The notes below the pieces were generated by a model, which did no database searches, was not told where the DNA came from, and worked only from the letters and a program-made list of their open reading frames with translations. From Candidatus Janibacter merdipullorum (GTDB taxonomy: Bacteria; Actinomycetota; Actinomycetes; Actinomycetales; Dermatophilaceae): a DNA stretch of 37,687 nucleotides. The stretch is from positions 1 through 37,687 of the forward strand of contig DXAR01000027.1 of assembly GCA_019116945.1 (NCBI GenBank), read 5' to 3'. Each line of letters starts with the position of its first letter. Position 1 is the stretch's first letter. The position numbers were made by a program, and so were the translations under genes. Below, piece by piece: positions 20,127 to 29,056 of this stretch.

Positions 20127-21305
20127 GTGAGCGCTAACCCAGACTTCGACCTGTTCCGCACGTCCGAGGACCACGAGGCCATCCGCGAGGCGGTCCGCGC
20201 AGTCTCCGAGGCGAAGATCAAGCCCTTCGCCGCGGAGGTGGACGAGGAGTCCCGCTTCCCGAGCGAGGCCAACGAGGCCCTCATCGCCTCGGACTTCCAC
20301 GCGGCGCACGTCGCGGAGGAGCACGGCGGGGTCGGTGCCGATGCGCTCGCGGTCTGCATCATCATCGAGGAGGTCGCGCGGGTCTGCGCCTCGTCCTCGC
20401 TCATCCCGGCGGTGAACAAGCTCGGCTCGATGCCGGTCATCCTCGGCGGCTCGGACGAGATCAACGCCAAGTACATGCCGCGCCTGGCGAAGGGGGAGAT
20501 GTTCTCCTACGGACTCTCCGAGCGCGAGGCGGGCTCGGACACCGCGGGCATGAAGTGCAAGGCGGTCAAGGACGGCGACGACTGGGTCCTCAACGGCCAG
20601 AAGGCGTGGATCACCAACGCCGGCGAGTCCGAGCTCTACACGGTCCTCGCCGTCACCGATCCCGATGGCCCGCGCGGCAACAACATCTCGGCCTTCGTCG
20701 TCGAGAAGTCCGACGAGGGCTTCGGCTTCTCGGAGAAGGAGCGCAAGCTCGGCATCAAGGGCTCGCCCACCCGTGAGCTGCACTTCGACAACTGCCGCAT
20801 CCCCGGCGACCGCATCGTCGGTGGTGAGGGCGAGGGCCTGAAGATCGCGCTCCGCACCCTCGACCACACCCGGGTGACGATCGGCGCCCAGGCCGTCGGC
20901 ATCGCCCAGGGGGCCCTCGACGAGGCGCTCGCCTACGTCAAGGAGCGCCAGCAGTTCGGCAAGCACATCGCCGACTTCCAGGGCATCCAGTTCATGCTCG
21001 CCGACATGGCGATGGAGCTCGAGGCCGCCCGTCAGATGGTCTACGTCGCCGCGGCCAAGTCCGAGCGTCACGACGAGGACCTGCCCTTCTACGGTGCCGC
21101 TGCCAAGGCCTTCGCCTCCGACGTCGCGATGAAGGTCACCACGGACGCAGTCCAGCTTCTGGGTGGCGCGGGCTACACCCGCGACTTCCCGCTCGAGCGG
21201 ATGATGCGCGACGCCAAGATCACCCAGATCTACGAGGGCACCAACCAGGTGCAGCGCGTCGTCATGGCTCGCCAGCTGCTCAAGGGGCTGCCGACCTCCC
21301 GCTGA
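20127..21305 (+). CDS. Acyl-CoA dehydrogenase
   Basis: YGLSEREAGSDTAGMKCKAVKDGDDWVLNGQKAWITNAGESE, FGKHIADFQGIQFMLADMAMELEAAR, QLLGGAGYTRDFPLERMMRDAKITQIYEGTNQVQRVVMAR. Confidence 0.95.
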   Translation: MSANPDFDLFRTSEDHEAIREAVRAVSEAKIKPFAAEVDEESRFPSEANEALIASDFHAAHVAEEHGGVGADALAVCIIIEEVARVCASSSLIPAVNKLGSMPVILGGSDEINAKYMPRLAKGEMFSYGLSEREAGSDTAGMKCKAVKDGDDWVLNGQKAWITNAGESELYTVLAVTDPDGPRGNNISAFVVEKSDEGFGFSEKERKLGIKGSPTRELHFDNCRIPGDRIVGGEGEGLKIALRTLDHTRVTIGAQAVGIAQGALDEALAYVKERQQFGKHIADFQGIQFMLADMAMELEAARQMVYVAAAKSERHDEDLPFYGAAAKAFASDVAMKVTTDAVQLLGGAGYTRDFPLERMMRDAKITQIYEGTNQVQRVVMARQLLKGLPTSR

Positions 21306-21329
21306 CCCCGGCCGGTCACCCGGTCCTCG

Positions 21330-21370
21330 AGAGGGGCCGTCACCATCGAGCTGATGGTGACGGCCCCTCT
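21330..21370. terminator. Terminator-like hairpin after acyl-CoA dehydrogenase
   Basis: Perfect 18-bp stem AGAGGGGCCGTCACCATC / GATGGTGACGGCCCCTCT with 5-nt loop. Confidence 0.85.
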
Positions 21371-21373
21371 TCG

Positions 21374-21820
21374 TCAGTGCGTGCGCCAGCGCTCCAGCGC
21401 CTCGGGGGTGAAGCGGATGCCGTGCCCGGGGGTGTCCGGGACGACGGCCCGTCCGTCGTCGAGCTTGAGCGGCTGGGTGATGAAGGGCTCGAGGAAGGGG
21501 AAGTACTCGAGGTAGGAGGTGCTCGTCGTCGCTGCGGCCACGTGCACGTGCAGCTCGGTCATGAGGTGCGGGGCGAAGCCGAGGCCGTGCAGCTCAGCGA
21601 GGCGGGCGATCCGCATGATCTCGGTGATGCCGCCCACCATGCAGGCATTGGGCTGGAGGATCTGGAAGGCTGAGCTCGTGTAGGGGACGAATTCCTCTGC
21701 AGCACAGTGGTGCTCGCCACCAGTGATGGCCATGGGCAGGCGTTGCCCGAGGATCTCGTGCGCCCGGATGTCGTGGCGGTTGATGGGCTCCTCGAACCAG
21801 TAGACGTCCGACTCGGACAG
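21374..21820 (-). pseudogene. Mandelate racemase/enolase-superfamily C-terminal fragment (N-terminal part missing)
   Basis: DVYWFEEPINRHDIRAHEILGQRLPMAITGGEHHCAAEEFVPY...QPNACMVGGITEIMRIARLAELHGLGFAPHLMTELHVHVAAATTS; homology begins abruptly at ~21810-21820 where an oppositely oriented amidase begins. Confidence 0.8.
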
Positions 21821-22787
21821 CCTCGTCCCGCTGCTGCGCGAGCCCGGAGCCGTGGTCGTCGACAAGACCAACCTGCACGAGCTCGCCTTCGGCGGCACGA
21901 GCAACAACGCCACCTACGGCGCTGTGCGCCATCCCGTGGACCCGTCGCGCGTCGCGGGGGGCTCGAGCGGCGGCAGCGCTGCCGCCGTCGCCCTGGGCAG
22001 CGTCCCCTTCGCGCTGGGGACCGACACCGGCGGCTCGGTGACCGTCCCGTCCGCCTTCTGCGGAGTGGTGGGATTCCGACCCACGACCGGGCGCTACCCC
22101 GGGTCCGGCGTCGTCAACCTCTCGACGACCCGGGACACGATCGGACTGCACACGCGCTCGGTACGGGACGCCCGGATCATCGACCGCGTCATCACCCGCA
22201 GCGGGGGAGTGGGCGAGCGGGGGAGCCTCGCGGACCTGACCCTGGGACGGATCCCCTCCCGCTTCGAGGAGGTCGAAGGGGAGGTCGGCACCGTGGTGGA
22301 GCGGGCCATCGACGTCCTGCGGGACCACGGCGCCCGGATCATCGACGTGCCGGTCCCCGATGACCTGGAGATCGCCGGTGGACCGGGGCTCGACCTCGTC
22401 TTCTTTCCTCGTCGAGCACACGGCATCAGAGGAGGTGACGATCGAGGACTACGACGCGGCCCGCGGTGCTCGCGAGGAGCTGCGTCGCAGCTACGAGCAG
22501 GCCTTCGCCGAGTCGGGTGCCGCCGCTCTCCTCGCGCCGACCTCTCCGGTCCTCGCACCACCCATCGGGGACGACGACCTCATCGAGGTCGACGGTCGCA
22601 CCGTCCCCACCTTCGCGACGATCATCCGCAATGCGGGCCCCGGAACGGTGGCCGGCGTGCCGATGCTCTCCCTTCCGGCCGGTCGCTCCGCCGCCGGTCT
22701 GCCGGTGGGCCTCTGTCTCGAGGGTCGCTTCGGTGACGATCGTGCGCTCCTCGCGCTCGGTGAGCAGATCGAGGATGCCCTCACCTG
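21804..22787 (+). pseudogene. Amidase-family (amidase-signature) remnant: 5' truncated and frameshifted
   Basis: Frame 21852: VVVDKTNLHELAFGGTSNNATYG...RVAGGSSGGSAAAVALGSVPFALGTDTGGSVTVPSAFCGVVGFRPTTGRYP; stop codon at 21801 and homology starts without N-terminus; downstream homology continues in a different frame (FLVEHTASEEVTIEDYDAARGAREELRRSY...). Confidence 0.8.
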
Positions 22788-22809
22788 AGCCGGAGCTGCC
22801 GGGCCGGGC

Positions 22810-23679
22810 CTACTTCTCGTAGGTGTAGAAGCCCCGCCCGACCTTGCGGCCGAGGAGGTTGGCGTCGACCATGCGGGCGAGGAGCGGCGGGGGAGCGTAG
22901 AGCGGCTCCTTGAACTCCTCGTAGAGCGACTGGGCGACCGCCATCGTCGTGTCGAGGCCGATGAGGTCGGCGAGGGCGAGCGGCCCCTGCGGGTGGGCAG
23001 CGCCGAGCACGAAGCCCTGGTCGATGTCCTCCGCCGTGGCGAAGCCCGACTCGTACATGCGGATCGCGCTGAGGATGAAGGGGATGAGCAGGCTGTTGAC
23101 GACGAAGCCGGCCCGGTCCTGGCAGGTGATGGCGTGCTTGCCGAGCTCACCGTCGACATAGGCGCGGGCTCGCTCGACGGTCTCGTCGGCGGTCATGAGG
23201 GAGGGGACGAGCTCGACGAGCTTGAGGACGGGCACGGGGTTGAAGAAGTGGACCCCGAGGACCTTGTCCGGCCGTCCGGTGACGGTCGCGAGTTTCATGA
23301 TCGGGATGGAGCTCGTGTTCGAGGCGAGGATCGCGTCCGGGCTCTCGACGATCTCGTCGAGCTGCTTGAAGAGCTCGACCTTCGCCGACTCGAGCTCGAC
23401 GATCGCCTCGACGACGAGGTCACGGTCGGCGAGCTCGGTCAGCTCGGTGACGACCCGGATCCGCTCGAGGACGGCGTCGGCGCTCTCGAGGCGGCCGCGC
23501 TCCTCCGCCCTGCGCAGCGACTTCTCCAGACGGCCACGGCCCGCGGTGGCGCGCCCCTCGTCGGACTCGACGACGACGACGTCCGAGCCTGCCCGGGCGC
23601 ACACCTCGGCGATGCCCGCGCCCATGAGGCCACAGCCCACGACCCCGATCTTCTGCAGCGTGTTGTCCATGGGTGCCAC
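22810..23679 (-). CDS. 3-hydroxybutyryl-CoA / 3-hydroxyacyl-CoA dehydrogenase
   Basis: KIGVVGCGLMGAGIAEVCARAGSDVVVVES, LASNTSSIPIMKLA, VLGVHFFNPVPVLKLVELV, QDRAGFVVNSLLIPFI; start 23679 or 23670. Confidence 0.93.
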   Translation of the reverse strand: MAPMDNTLQKIGVVGCGLMGAGIAEVCARAGSDVVVVESDEGRATAGRGRLEKSLRRAEERGRLESADAVLERIRVVTELTELADRDLVVEAIVELESAKVELFKQLDEIVESPDAILASNTSSIPIMKLATVTGRPDKVLGVHFFNPVPVLKLVELVPSLMTADETVERARAYVDGELGKHAITCQDRAGFVVNSLLIPFILSAIRMYESGFATAEDIDQGFVLGAAHPQGPLALADLIGLDTTMAVAQSLYEEFKEPLYAPPPLLARMVDANLLGRKVGRGFYTYEK

Positions 23680-23761
23680 ACTATCGGCGTGTGACGGTGC
23701 TCACCGACGCGGGCCGCGGCCTAGGCTGGGTGTCCGACCTCGATGACGAAGGGGGGCAGCG

Positions 23762-24499
23762 ATGAGAGTGGCGCTCATGGCCACGTGTATCGGGGACACG
23801 ATGTTTCCCGACGTCCCGCGAGCCACCGTCCGGTTGCTCGAACGCCTCGGCGTGGACGTGGACGTCCCCCAGGGTGGGACCTGCTGCGGTCAGCCGATGA
23901 TCAACACCGGCTACTTCGACGAGGCCGAGCCCCTCGTCCGTGCCTACGCGGAGGCCTTCGCCGACCACGACGCGGTGGTCCTCCCTTCGGGGTCCTGCGC
24001 CGGCTCGGTGCGCCACCAGCACGAGCTCGTGGCGAAGCGGTCCGGTGATGCCGCCCTCGAGGCGGCCGTCGAGCGCCACGCCCCGAGGGCGTACGAGCTC
24101 TCCGAGTTCCTCGTCGACGTCCTCGGGGTCACCGATGTCGGAGCATCCTTCCCGCACCGAGTGGCCTATCACCCCACCTGCCACTCGCTGCGGATGCTCG
24201 GCGTCGGCGACCGACCCCGCCGCCTGCTCGAGGCCGTCGACGGTCTCGAGCTCGTCGACCTCCCGGGGGAGCGGGAGTGCTGCGGCTTCGGTGGCACCTT
24301 CGCCCTGAAGAATGCGGAGGTCTCGAGCGCGATGGGCGAGGACAAGGCCCGGCACGTCGTCGAGTCCGAGGCGGAGGTCCTCGTGGCGGGGGACTCCTCC
24401 TGCCTCATGCAGATCGGCGGGATCCTCTCCCGCAGAGGGGATCCCGTGCGCACCATGCATCTCGCCGAGGTGCTCGCTGGCGTGGAGGAGGACGCATGA
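23762..24499 (+). CDS. lutA: L-lactate utilisation protein LutA ((Fe-S)-binding, CCG domains)
   Basis: ATCIGDTMFPDVPRATVRLLERLGVDVDVPQGGTCCGQPMINTGYF, PSGSCAGSVRH, GERECCGFGGTFALKN. Confidence 0.93.
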   Translation: MRVALMATCIGDTMFPDVPRATVRLLERLGVDVDVPQGGTCCGQPMINTGYFDEAEPLVRAYAEAFADHDAVVLPSGSCAGSVRHQHELVAKRSGDAALEAAVERHAPRAYELSEFLVDVLGVTDVGASFPHRVAYHPTCHSLRMLGVGDRPRRLLEAVDGLELVDLPGERECCGFGGTFALKNAEVSSAMGEDKARHVVESEAEVLVAGDSSCLMQIGGILSRRGDPVRTMHLAEVLAGVEEDA

Positions 24500-25980
24500 C
24501 GACGACCGAGGACCACCCGACCTTCCTCGGGATGCCGCCCTTCCCCGAGGCCGCGCAGGCCGCGCTGGCCGACGAGCAGCTCCGCGCCAACCTCCACCAC
24601 GCCACGCACACGATCCGTGACAAGCGCGGCTCCGTCATCGGCGAGCTCGACGACTGGGAGGGGCTGCGGACCCGGGCCGCCGACATCAAGGACCGCACCC
24701 TCCGCGACCTCGGGGACCACCTCGAGCTCCTCGAGCAGCGCCTCACCGAGCGCGGGGTCACCGTCCACTGGGCCCGGACCGACGAGGAGGCCTGCGCGAT
24801 CGTCGCGGACATCGCCCGGTCGCACGAGGTCGACGAGGTGGTCAAGGTCAAGTCGATGGCCACCCAGGAGATCGGCCTCAACGAGTCCCTGGCGGACCAG
24901 GGCATCGCGGCCTGGGAGACCGACTTGGCCGAGCTCATCGTCCAGCTGGGGAATGACCTCCCGAGCCACATCCTCGTCCCGGCGATCCACCGCAACCGCG
25001 CGGAGATCCGGGAGATCTTCCGCCGGGAGATGGGCCGCGTCGGCCGCCCGGCCCCGGACGACCTCACCGACGAGCCCGCGGCCCTGGCCGAGGCGAGTCG
25101 CCTGCACCTGCGGGAGAAGTTCCTCGGCGCCCGGATGGCCGTCTCGGGCGCCAACTTCGCCGTCGCGGAGACCGGCACGCTCGTCGTCGTCGAGTCGGAG
25201 GGCAACGGCCGGATGTGCCTCACCCTCCCCGAGGTCCTCGTGAGCATCGTCGGGATCGAAAAGCTCGTCCCGACGTGGGAGGACCTCGACGTCTTCCTCC
25301 AGCTTCTGCCCCGGTCGAGCACGGGGGAGCGGATGAACCCCTACACCTCGACCTGGACCGGCGTGACCGAGGGCGACGGCCCCCAGGAGTGCCATGTCGT
25401 CCTCCTCGACAACGGGCGCAGTCGCGCGCTCGCGGACGAGGTCGGCCGACAGGCCCTGCGCTGCATTCGCTGCTCGGCCTGCCTCAACATCTGCCCGGTC
25501 TACGAGCGCACGGGCGGCCACGCCTACGGGTCCGTCTACCCCGGCCCGATCGGGGCGATCCTCACGCCGCTCCTCAAGGGCCCCGGCACGAGCGACCAGG
25601 TGGACTCCCTGCCCTACGCCTCGAGCCTCTGCGGCGCCTGCTACGAGGTCTGCCCGGTGAAGATCGACATCCCCAGCGTGCTCGTCGACCTGCGCAGGCA
25701 GGTCGTCGACGCCCACCGCGGCGGCGTCCCCTCCGCCGAGGCCGCGACGATGCGCTCGGCGGCGTGGGCCCTGTCCAGCTCGACGCGCCTCGCCCTGGCT
25801 CAACGCGCGAGCGGACTCGGCGGGCGCGTGCTCTCCCGTCTCAGTCGGCGTGAGGACTCCTCGGGCAGAGGCGTGCTCGGTTGGCTCCCACTGGCCGGCT
25901 CGTCGTGGACGCGCACCCGGGACATGCCGGTGCCGCCCACCCGATCCTTCCGGCGCTGGTGGCAGAGGAGGACCCGATGA
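24496..25980 (+). CDS. lutB: L-lactate utilisation protein LutB (iron-sulfur)
   Basis: VVKVKSMATQEIGLNE, ALRCIRCSACLNICPVYERTGGHAYGSVYPGPIGAILTPL, SSLCGACYEVCPVKIDIP; ATG overlaps lutA stop. Confidence 0.94.
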   Translation: MTTTEDHPTFLGMPPFPEAAQAALADEQLRANLHHATHTIRDKRGSVIGELDDWEGLRTRAADIKDRTLRDLGDHLELLEQRLTERGVTVHWARTDEEACAIVADIARSHEVDEVVKVKSMATQEIGLNESLADQGIAAWETDLAELIVQLGNDLPSHILVPAIHRNRAEIREIFRREMGRVGRPAPDDLTDEPAALAEASRLHLREKFLGARMAVSGANFAVAETGTLVVVESEGNGRMCLTLPEVLVSIVGIEKLVPTWEDLDVFLQLLPRSSTGERMNPYTSTWTGVTEGDGPQECHVVLLDNGRSRALADEVGRQALRCIRCSACLNICPVYERTGGHAYGSVYPGPIGAILTPLLKGPGTSDQVDSLPYASSLCGACYEVCPVKIDIPSVLVDLRRQVVDAHRGGVPSAEAATMRSAAWALSSSTRLALAQRASGLGGRVLSRLSRREDSSGRGVLGWLPLAGSSWTRTRDMPVPPTRSFRRWWQRRTR

Positions 25981-26600
25981 CGGCCCGCGAGGAGATCCTC
26001 GCCGCGGTCCGCGCAGCCGCGGACGGGGCGCCCCGTCCCGCCCCTGCCGACGAGCCGACCCCGGCCACCTCGCCCGACCGCGCCGAGATGCTCGACCGCT
26101 TCGTGGAGCGGGTCGAGGACTACCGCGCGCGGGTCATCCGGTGCACGCCACCGGAGCTGACCGCCCAGGCCCTCTTCGCCCTCGGTGAGGCCGAGCGGGT
26201 CCTCCTGCCCGAGGGCCTGCCCGAGGCCGTCGTCACCGCCGTGACCGATCGTCTGGGGCCGGCGTCGGTGTCCATCGGGGACCTGCCCGACGGCGAGCTC
26301 GAGGCCTTCGACGCGGTCGTCACGACGAGCGCCGCCGCCATCGCGGAGACGGGCACCGTCGTCCTCGACCATGCCTCGGGGCAGGGCCGACGAGCGCTGT
26401 CCCTCCTGCCGGATCGGCACGTGTGCATCGTCCGGACCGACCAGGTCGTCGCCGACGTGCCGCAGGTGATGCGGCGGCTGGACCCCCTTCGTCCGCAGAC
26501 GTGGATCAGCGGGCCGAGCGCGACGAGCGACATCGAGCTCCAGCGGGTCGAGGGAGTCCACGGACCACGGACGCTCACCGTGGTCCTCGCGGGCAACTGA
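25977..26600 (+). CDS. lutC: L-lactate utilisation protein LutC (LUD domain)
   Basis: VTTSAAAIAETGTVVLDHASGQGRRALSLLPDRHVCIVRTDQVVADVPQVM, GPSATSDIELQRVEGVHGPRTLTVVL; ATGA overlap with lutB. Confidence 0.93.
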   Translation: MTAREEILAAVRAAADGAPRPAPADEPTPATSPDRAEMLDRFVERVEDYRARVIRCTPPELTAQALFALGEAERVLLPEGLPEAVVTAVTDRLGPASVSIGDLPDGELEAFDAVVTTSAAAIAETGTVVLDHASGQGRRALSLLPDRHVCIVRTDQVVADVPQVMRRLDPLRPQTWISGPSATSDIELQRVEGVHGPRTLTVVLAGN

Positions 26601-26603
26601 CGC

Positions 26604-27962
26604 TCAGCTGTCGTCGGGCTCGATCGAGATCGGGTTGTCCTCGTCGAGGTCCTTGAAGAGCTGCTCGGCCTTCTCCTCGTCCCACTGGACGGCCGACCCG
26701 GCGGGGGTGGCGAGGTTGTTGTTCGAGATCGGGACGGTGACCGAGTTGCCCTTGCCCGAGGAGATCCCCCGGAAGGCCCACAGGGCCCGCGCGGTGCCGA
26801 TCATCGAGTCGTCCTCACCCACGGTGAGCGCATCCGCGGTCGAGGTGCCGAGGGAGTGCAGTCGCCAGGGGAGGAGGACATTGGCCGGGGTCATCATCTT
26901 GTCCGAGAGCGCGCCGAGGAACTCGCGCTGCCGCTTCGCCCGCCCCAGGTCCCCCTCGGGGTCGGAGTAGCGCGCCCGCACGTAGCCGAGGGCATTCTTG
27001 CCGTCGAGGTCCTGGCAGCCCTTCTTGAGGTCGATGTGCGCCTTCTCGTCCTGCATGTCGTTCTTGACGCAGATGTTCACCCCGTCGACGGCGTCGACGA
27101 CCTGAGCGAAGCCACCGAAACCGATCTCCATGTAGCCGTCGAGCTCGAGGCCGGTGTTGTGCTCGATCGTCTGGGTGAGCAGCTTGGGGCCCCCGATGGT
27201 GAAGGCGGCGTTGATCTTGTTCATCCCCTGCCCGGGGATCTCGACGTAGGAGTCCCGGGGGATCGAGAGGATCGTGGACTCGCCACCGCCGGTGTGCAGC
27301 ACGAGGATCGAGTCGGTGCGGGCGCCACCCGTGTCGTGCCCGGTGCCGAGCTCGTTGCGCTCCTCGCGGGTGAGGCCCTCGCGGGAGTCGCTGCCGACGA
27401 GGAGGACATTGCGGCCCTCGCTCGAGGGCCGGTCGCCCTCCGGCTCGGCGTCGACGCGGTTGACCTCCTTCCACGAGGCATTGACCGCCCAGATCTCGGC
27501 CCCGACCCACACGAGGGCGAGGACGAGGAGGACCGCGAAGGCCGTCCGGAAGGGCCGGCGCCGGCGTGGGCGACGAGAGGGAGCTCCTGGCCCACCCGGC
27601 CCATCGCGTCCGCCCGGCCCACCGGGCCCACCGGGGTGGTGTGGGTCGCGTGGCCCGCCCCGGTCACGGGGGTGACCACCTGCCGGGGGCGAAGGGGGCC
27701 CGGTGACGGGCATGACGCGCGTACGGGGCTCCTCGCCCCGCTTGGGGCGCGAGGCGGCAGTCGGACGGGCCCCCGGACGCTGGCTCCCGGCGGGGCGAGG
27801 TCGAGACGCCCGTGCCGGGCGCTCCCGCTTGCCCGTGGGGATGGCCCGGACCGACTCGTCGGCGGTGCCGCGGCCCCGCCGCGAGTCGAAGACCATGGCG
27901 TCGTCGTCGCCCCGGGAGGGGTCGTCGGACGGCCGGCGAGGACGGGAGGGGCGATCAGGCAT
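26604..27962 (-). CDS. LytR-CpsA-Psr (LCP) family protein with long disordered cytoplasmic N-terminus
   Basis: TM helix TAFAVLLVLALVWVGAEIWAV; NVLLVGSDSREGL, GARTDSILVLHTGGGESTILSIPRDSYVEIPG, NKINAAFTIGGPKLLTQTIEHNTGLELDGYMEIGFGGFAQVVDAVDGV, GYVRARYSDPEGDLGRAKRQREFL. Confidence 0.93.
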   Translation of the reverse strand: MPDRPSRPRRPSDDPSRGDDDAMVFDSRRGRGTADESVRAIPTGKRERPARASRPRPAGSQRPGARPTAASRPKRGEEPRTRVMPVTGPPSPPAGGHPRDRGGPRDPHHPGGPGGPGGRDGPGGPGAPSRRPRRRRPFRTAFAVLLVLALVWVGAEIWAVNASWKEVNRVDAEPEGDRPSSEGRNVLLVGSDSREGLTREERNELGTGHDTGGARTDSILVLHTGGGESTILSIPRDSYVEIPGQGMNKINAAFTIGGPKLLTQTIEHNTGLELDGYMEIGFGGFAQVVDAVDGVNICVKNDMQDEKAHIDLKKGCQDLDGKNALGYVRARYSDPEGDLGRAKRQREFLGALSDKMMTPANVLLPWRLHSLGTSTADALTVGEDDSMIGTARALWAFRGISSGKGNSVTVPISNNNLATPAGSAVQWDEEKAEQLFKDLDEDNPISIEPDDS

Positions 27963-28056
27963 GGTGCCGAGGATAAGAGCAAAGGCTGGCAAGCGTCGTG
28001 ACGAGGGCGGCGAGTCCCCCGAGGTGGCCGGCGTGAGGTTGTCCATACTGGAGCGC

Positions 28057-29040
28057 GTGCTTCCCCGAGTCAGCGTCGTCATGCCCGTGCTCAACGAGGA
28101 GCGGCACCTCGCCGACTCCGTGCGGATGGTCCTCGACCAGGACTGGACGGGGGAGCTCGAGCTCGTCCTCGCGCTCGGGCCCTCGACCGACGCGACCGAT
28201 GCCGTCGCCGCCGGCCTGGCCGCGGGCGACCCGCGGGTGCGGACCGTGCCCAACCCCTCCGGACGCACCCCCGACGGGCTCAACGCCGCGATCGACGCGG
28301 CGAGCGGTGACGTCATCGCCCGGGTGGACGCCCACGCCGAGATCCCGACGGACTACCTCAGCTCCGCGGTCGCGGTGCTCGAGGAGACCGGTGCCGACAA
28401 CGTGGGCGGGATCATGGACGCCGTCGGCGTGAGCGACCTCGAACGGGCGGTCGCGTGCGCGATGAAGAGCCCGCTGGGCGTCGGTGGTGCCCGCTTCCAC
28501 ACCGGTGGCGGGGCGGGGGAGGCCGACACGGTCTACCTGGGGGTCTTCCGCCGCGAGGCGCTGGAGCGGGTGGGCGGCTACGACCCCCACTTCGAGCGGG
28601 CACAGGACTGGGAGATGAACCACCGCATCCGGGCCACGGGTGGCCTCGTGTGGTTCACCCCCGACCTCCGGGTCACCTACCGGCCGCGGTCGACGCTGCG
28701 GGCGCTCGCCGACCAGTACCGCGGCTACGGGCGGTGGCGCCGGGTCGTCGCCCGCGAGCACCCCGGCACGGCCAACGCCCGTTACCTCGCGCCCCCGGCC
28801 ATGGTCCTCGGGACGCTCGCGGCCACCGCCCTGGGCGTGGCGTGGCGGCCGGCCTGGCTCGTCCCGGCCGGCTACGCCGCCGCCGTCGGTGTCGGCGGCT
28901 GGCTCATCTCCTCCCGCGAGCCCTCCGCCGTCCGCGCCCGAGTACCCGTGGTCATCGCGACGATGCACTGGGCCTGGGGGATCGGTTTCCTCACGAGTCC
29001 GCGTCGATTGGCGAAGGGGGTGTCCACCGGCCCTCGGTGA
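28057..29040 (+). CDS. Glycosyltransferase family 2
   Basis: PRVSVVMPVLNEERHLADSV, ARVDAHAEIPTDYLS, YLGVFRREALERVGGYDPHFERAQDWEMNHRIRATGG; GTG 28057 preferred, upstream alternatives exist. Confidence 0.9.
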   Translation: MLPRVSVVMPVLNEERHLADSVRMVLDQDWTGELELVLALGPSTDATDAVAAGLAAGDPRVRTVPNPSGRTPDGLNAAIDAASGDVIARVDAHAEIPTDYLSSAVAVLEETGADNVGGIMDAVGVSDLERAVACAMKSPLGVGGARFHTGGGAGEADTVYLGVFRREALERVGGYDPHFERAQDWEMNHRIRATGGLVWFTPDLRVTYRPRSTLRALADQYRGYGRWRRVVAREHPGTANARYLAPPAMVLGTLAATALGVAWRPAWLVPAGYAAAVGVGGWLISSREPSAVRARVPVVIATMHWAWGIGFLTSPRRLAKGVSTGPR

Positions 29041-29056
29041 GAGGACACTTCTCCTC

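Noticed and set aside
21374-22787. Transposon-mediated origin of the scar
   Set aside because: No transposase, terminal inverted repeats or target-site duplication visible around the junction; simple deletion is more parsimonious.
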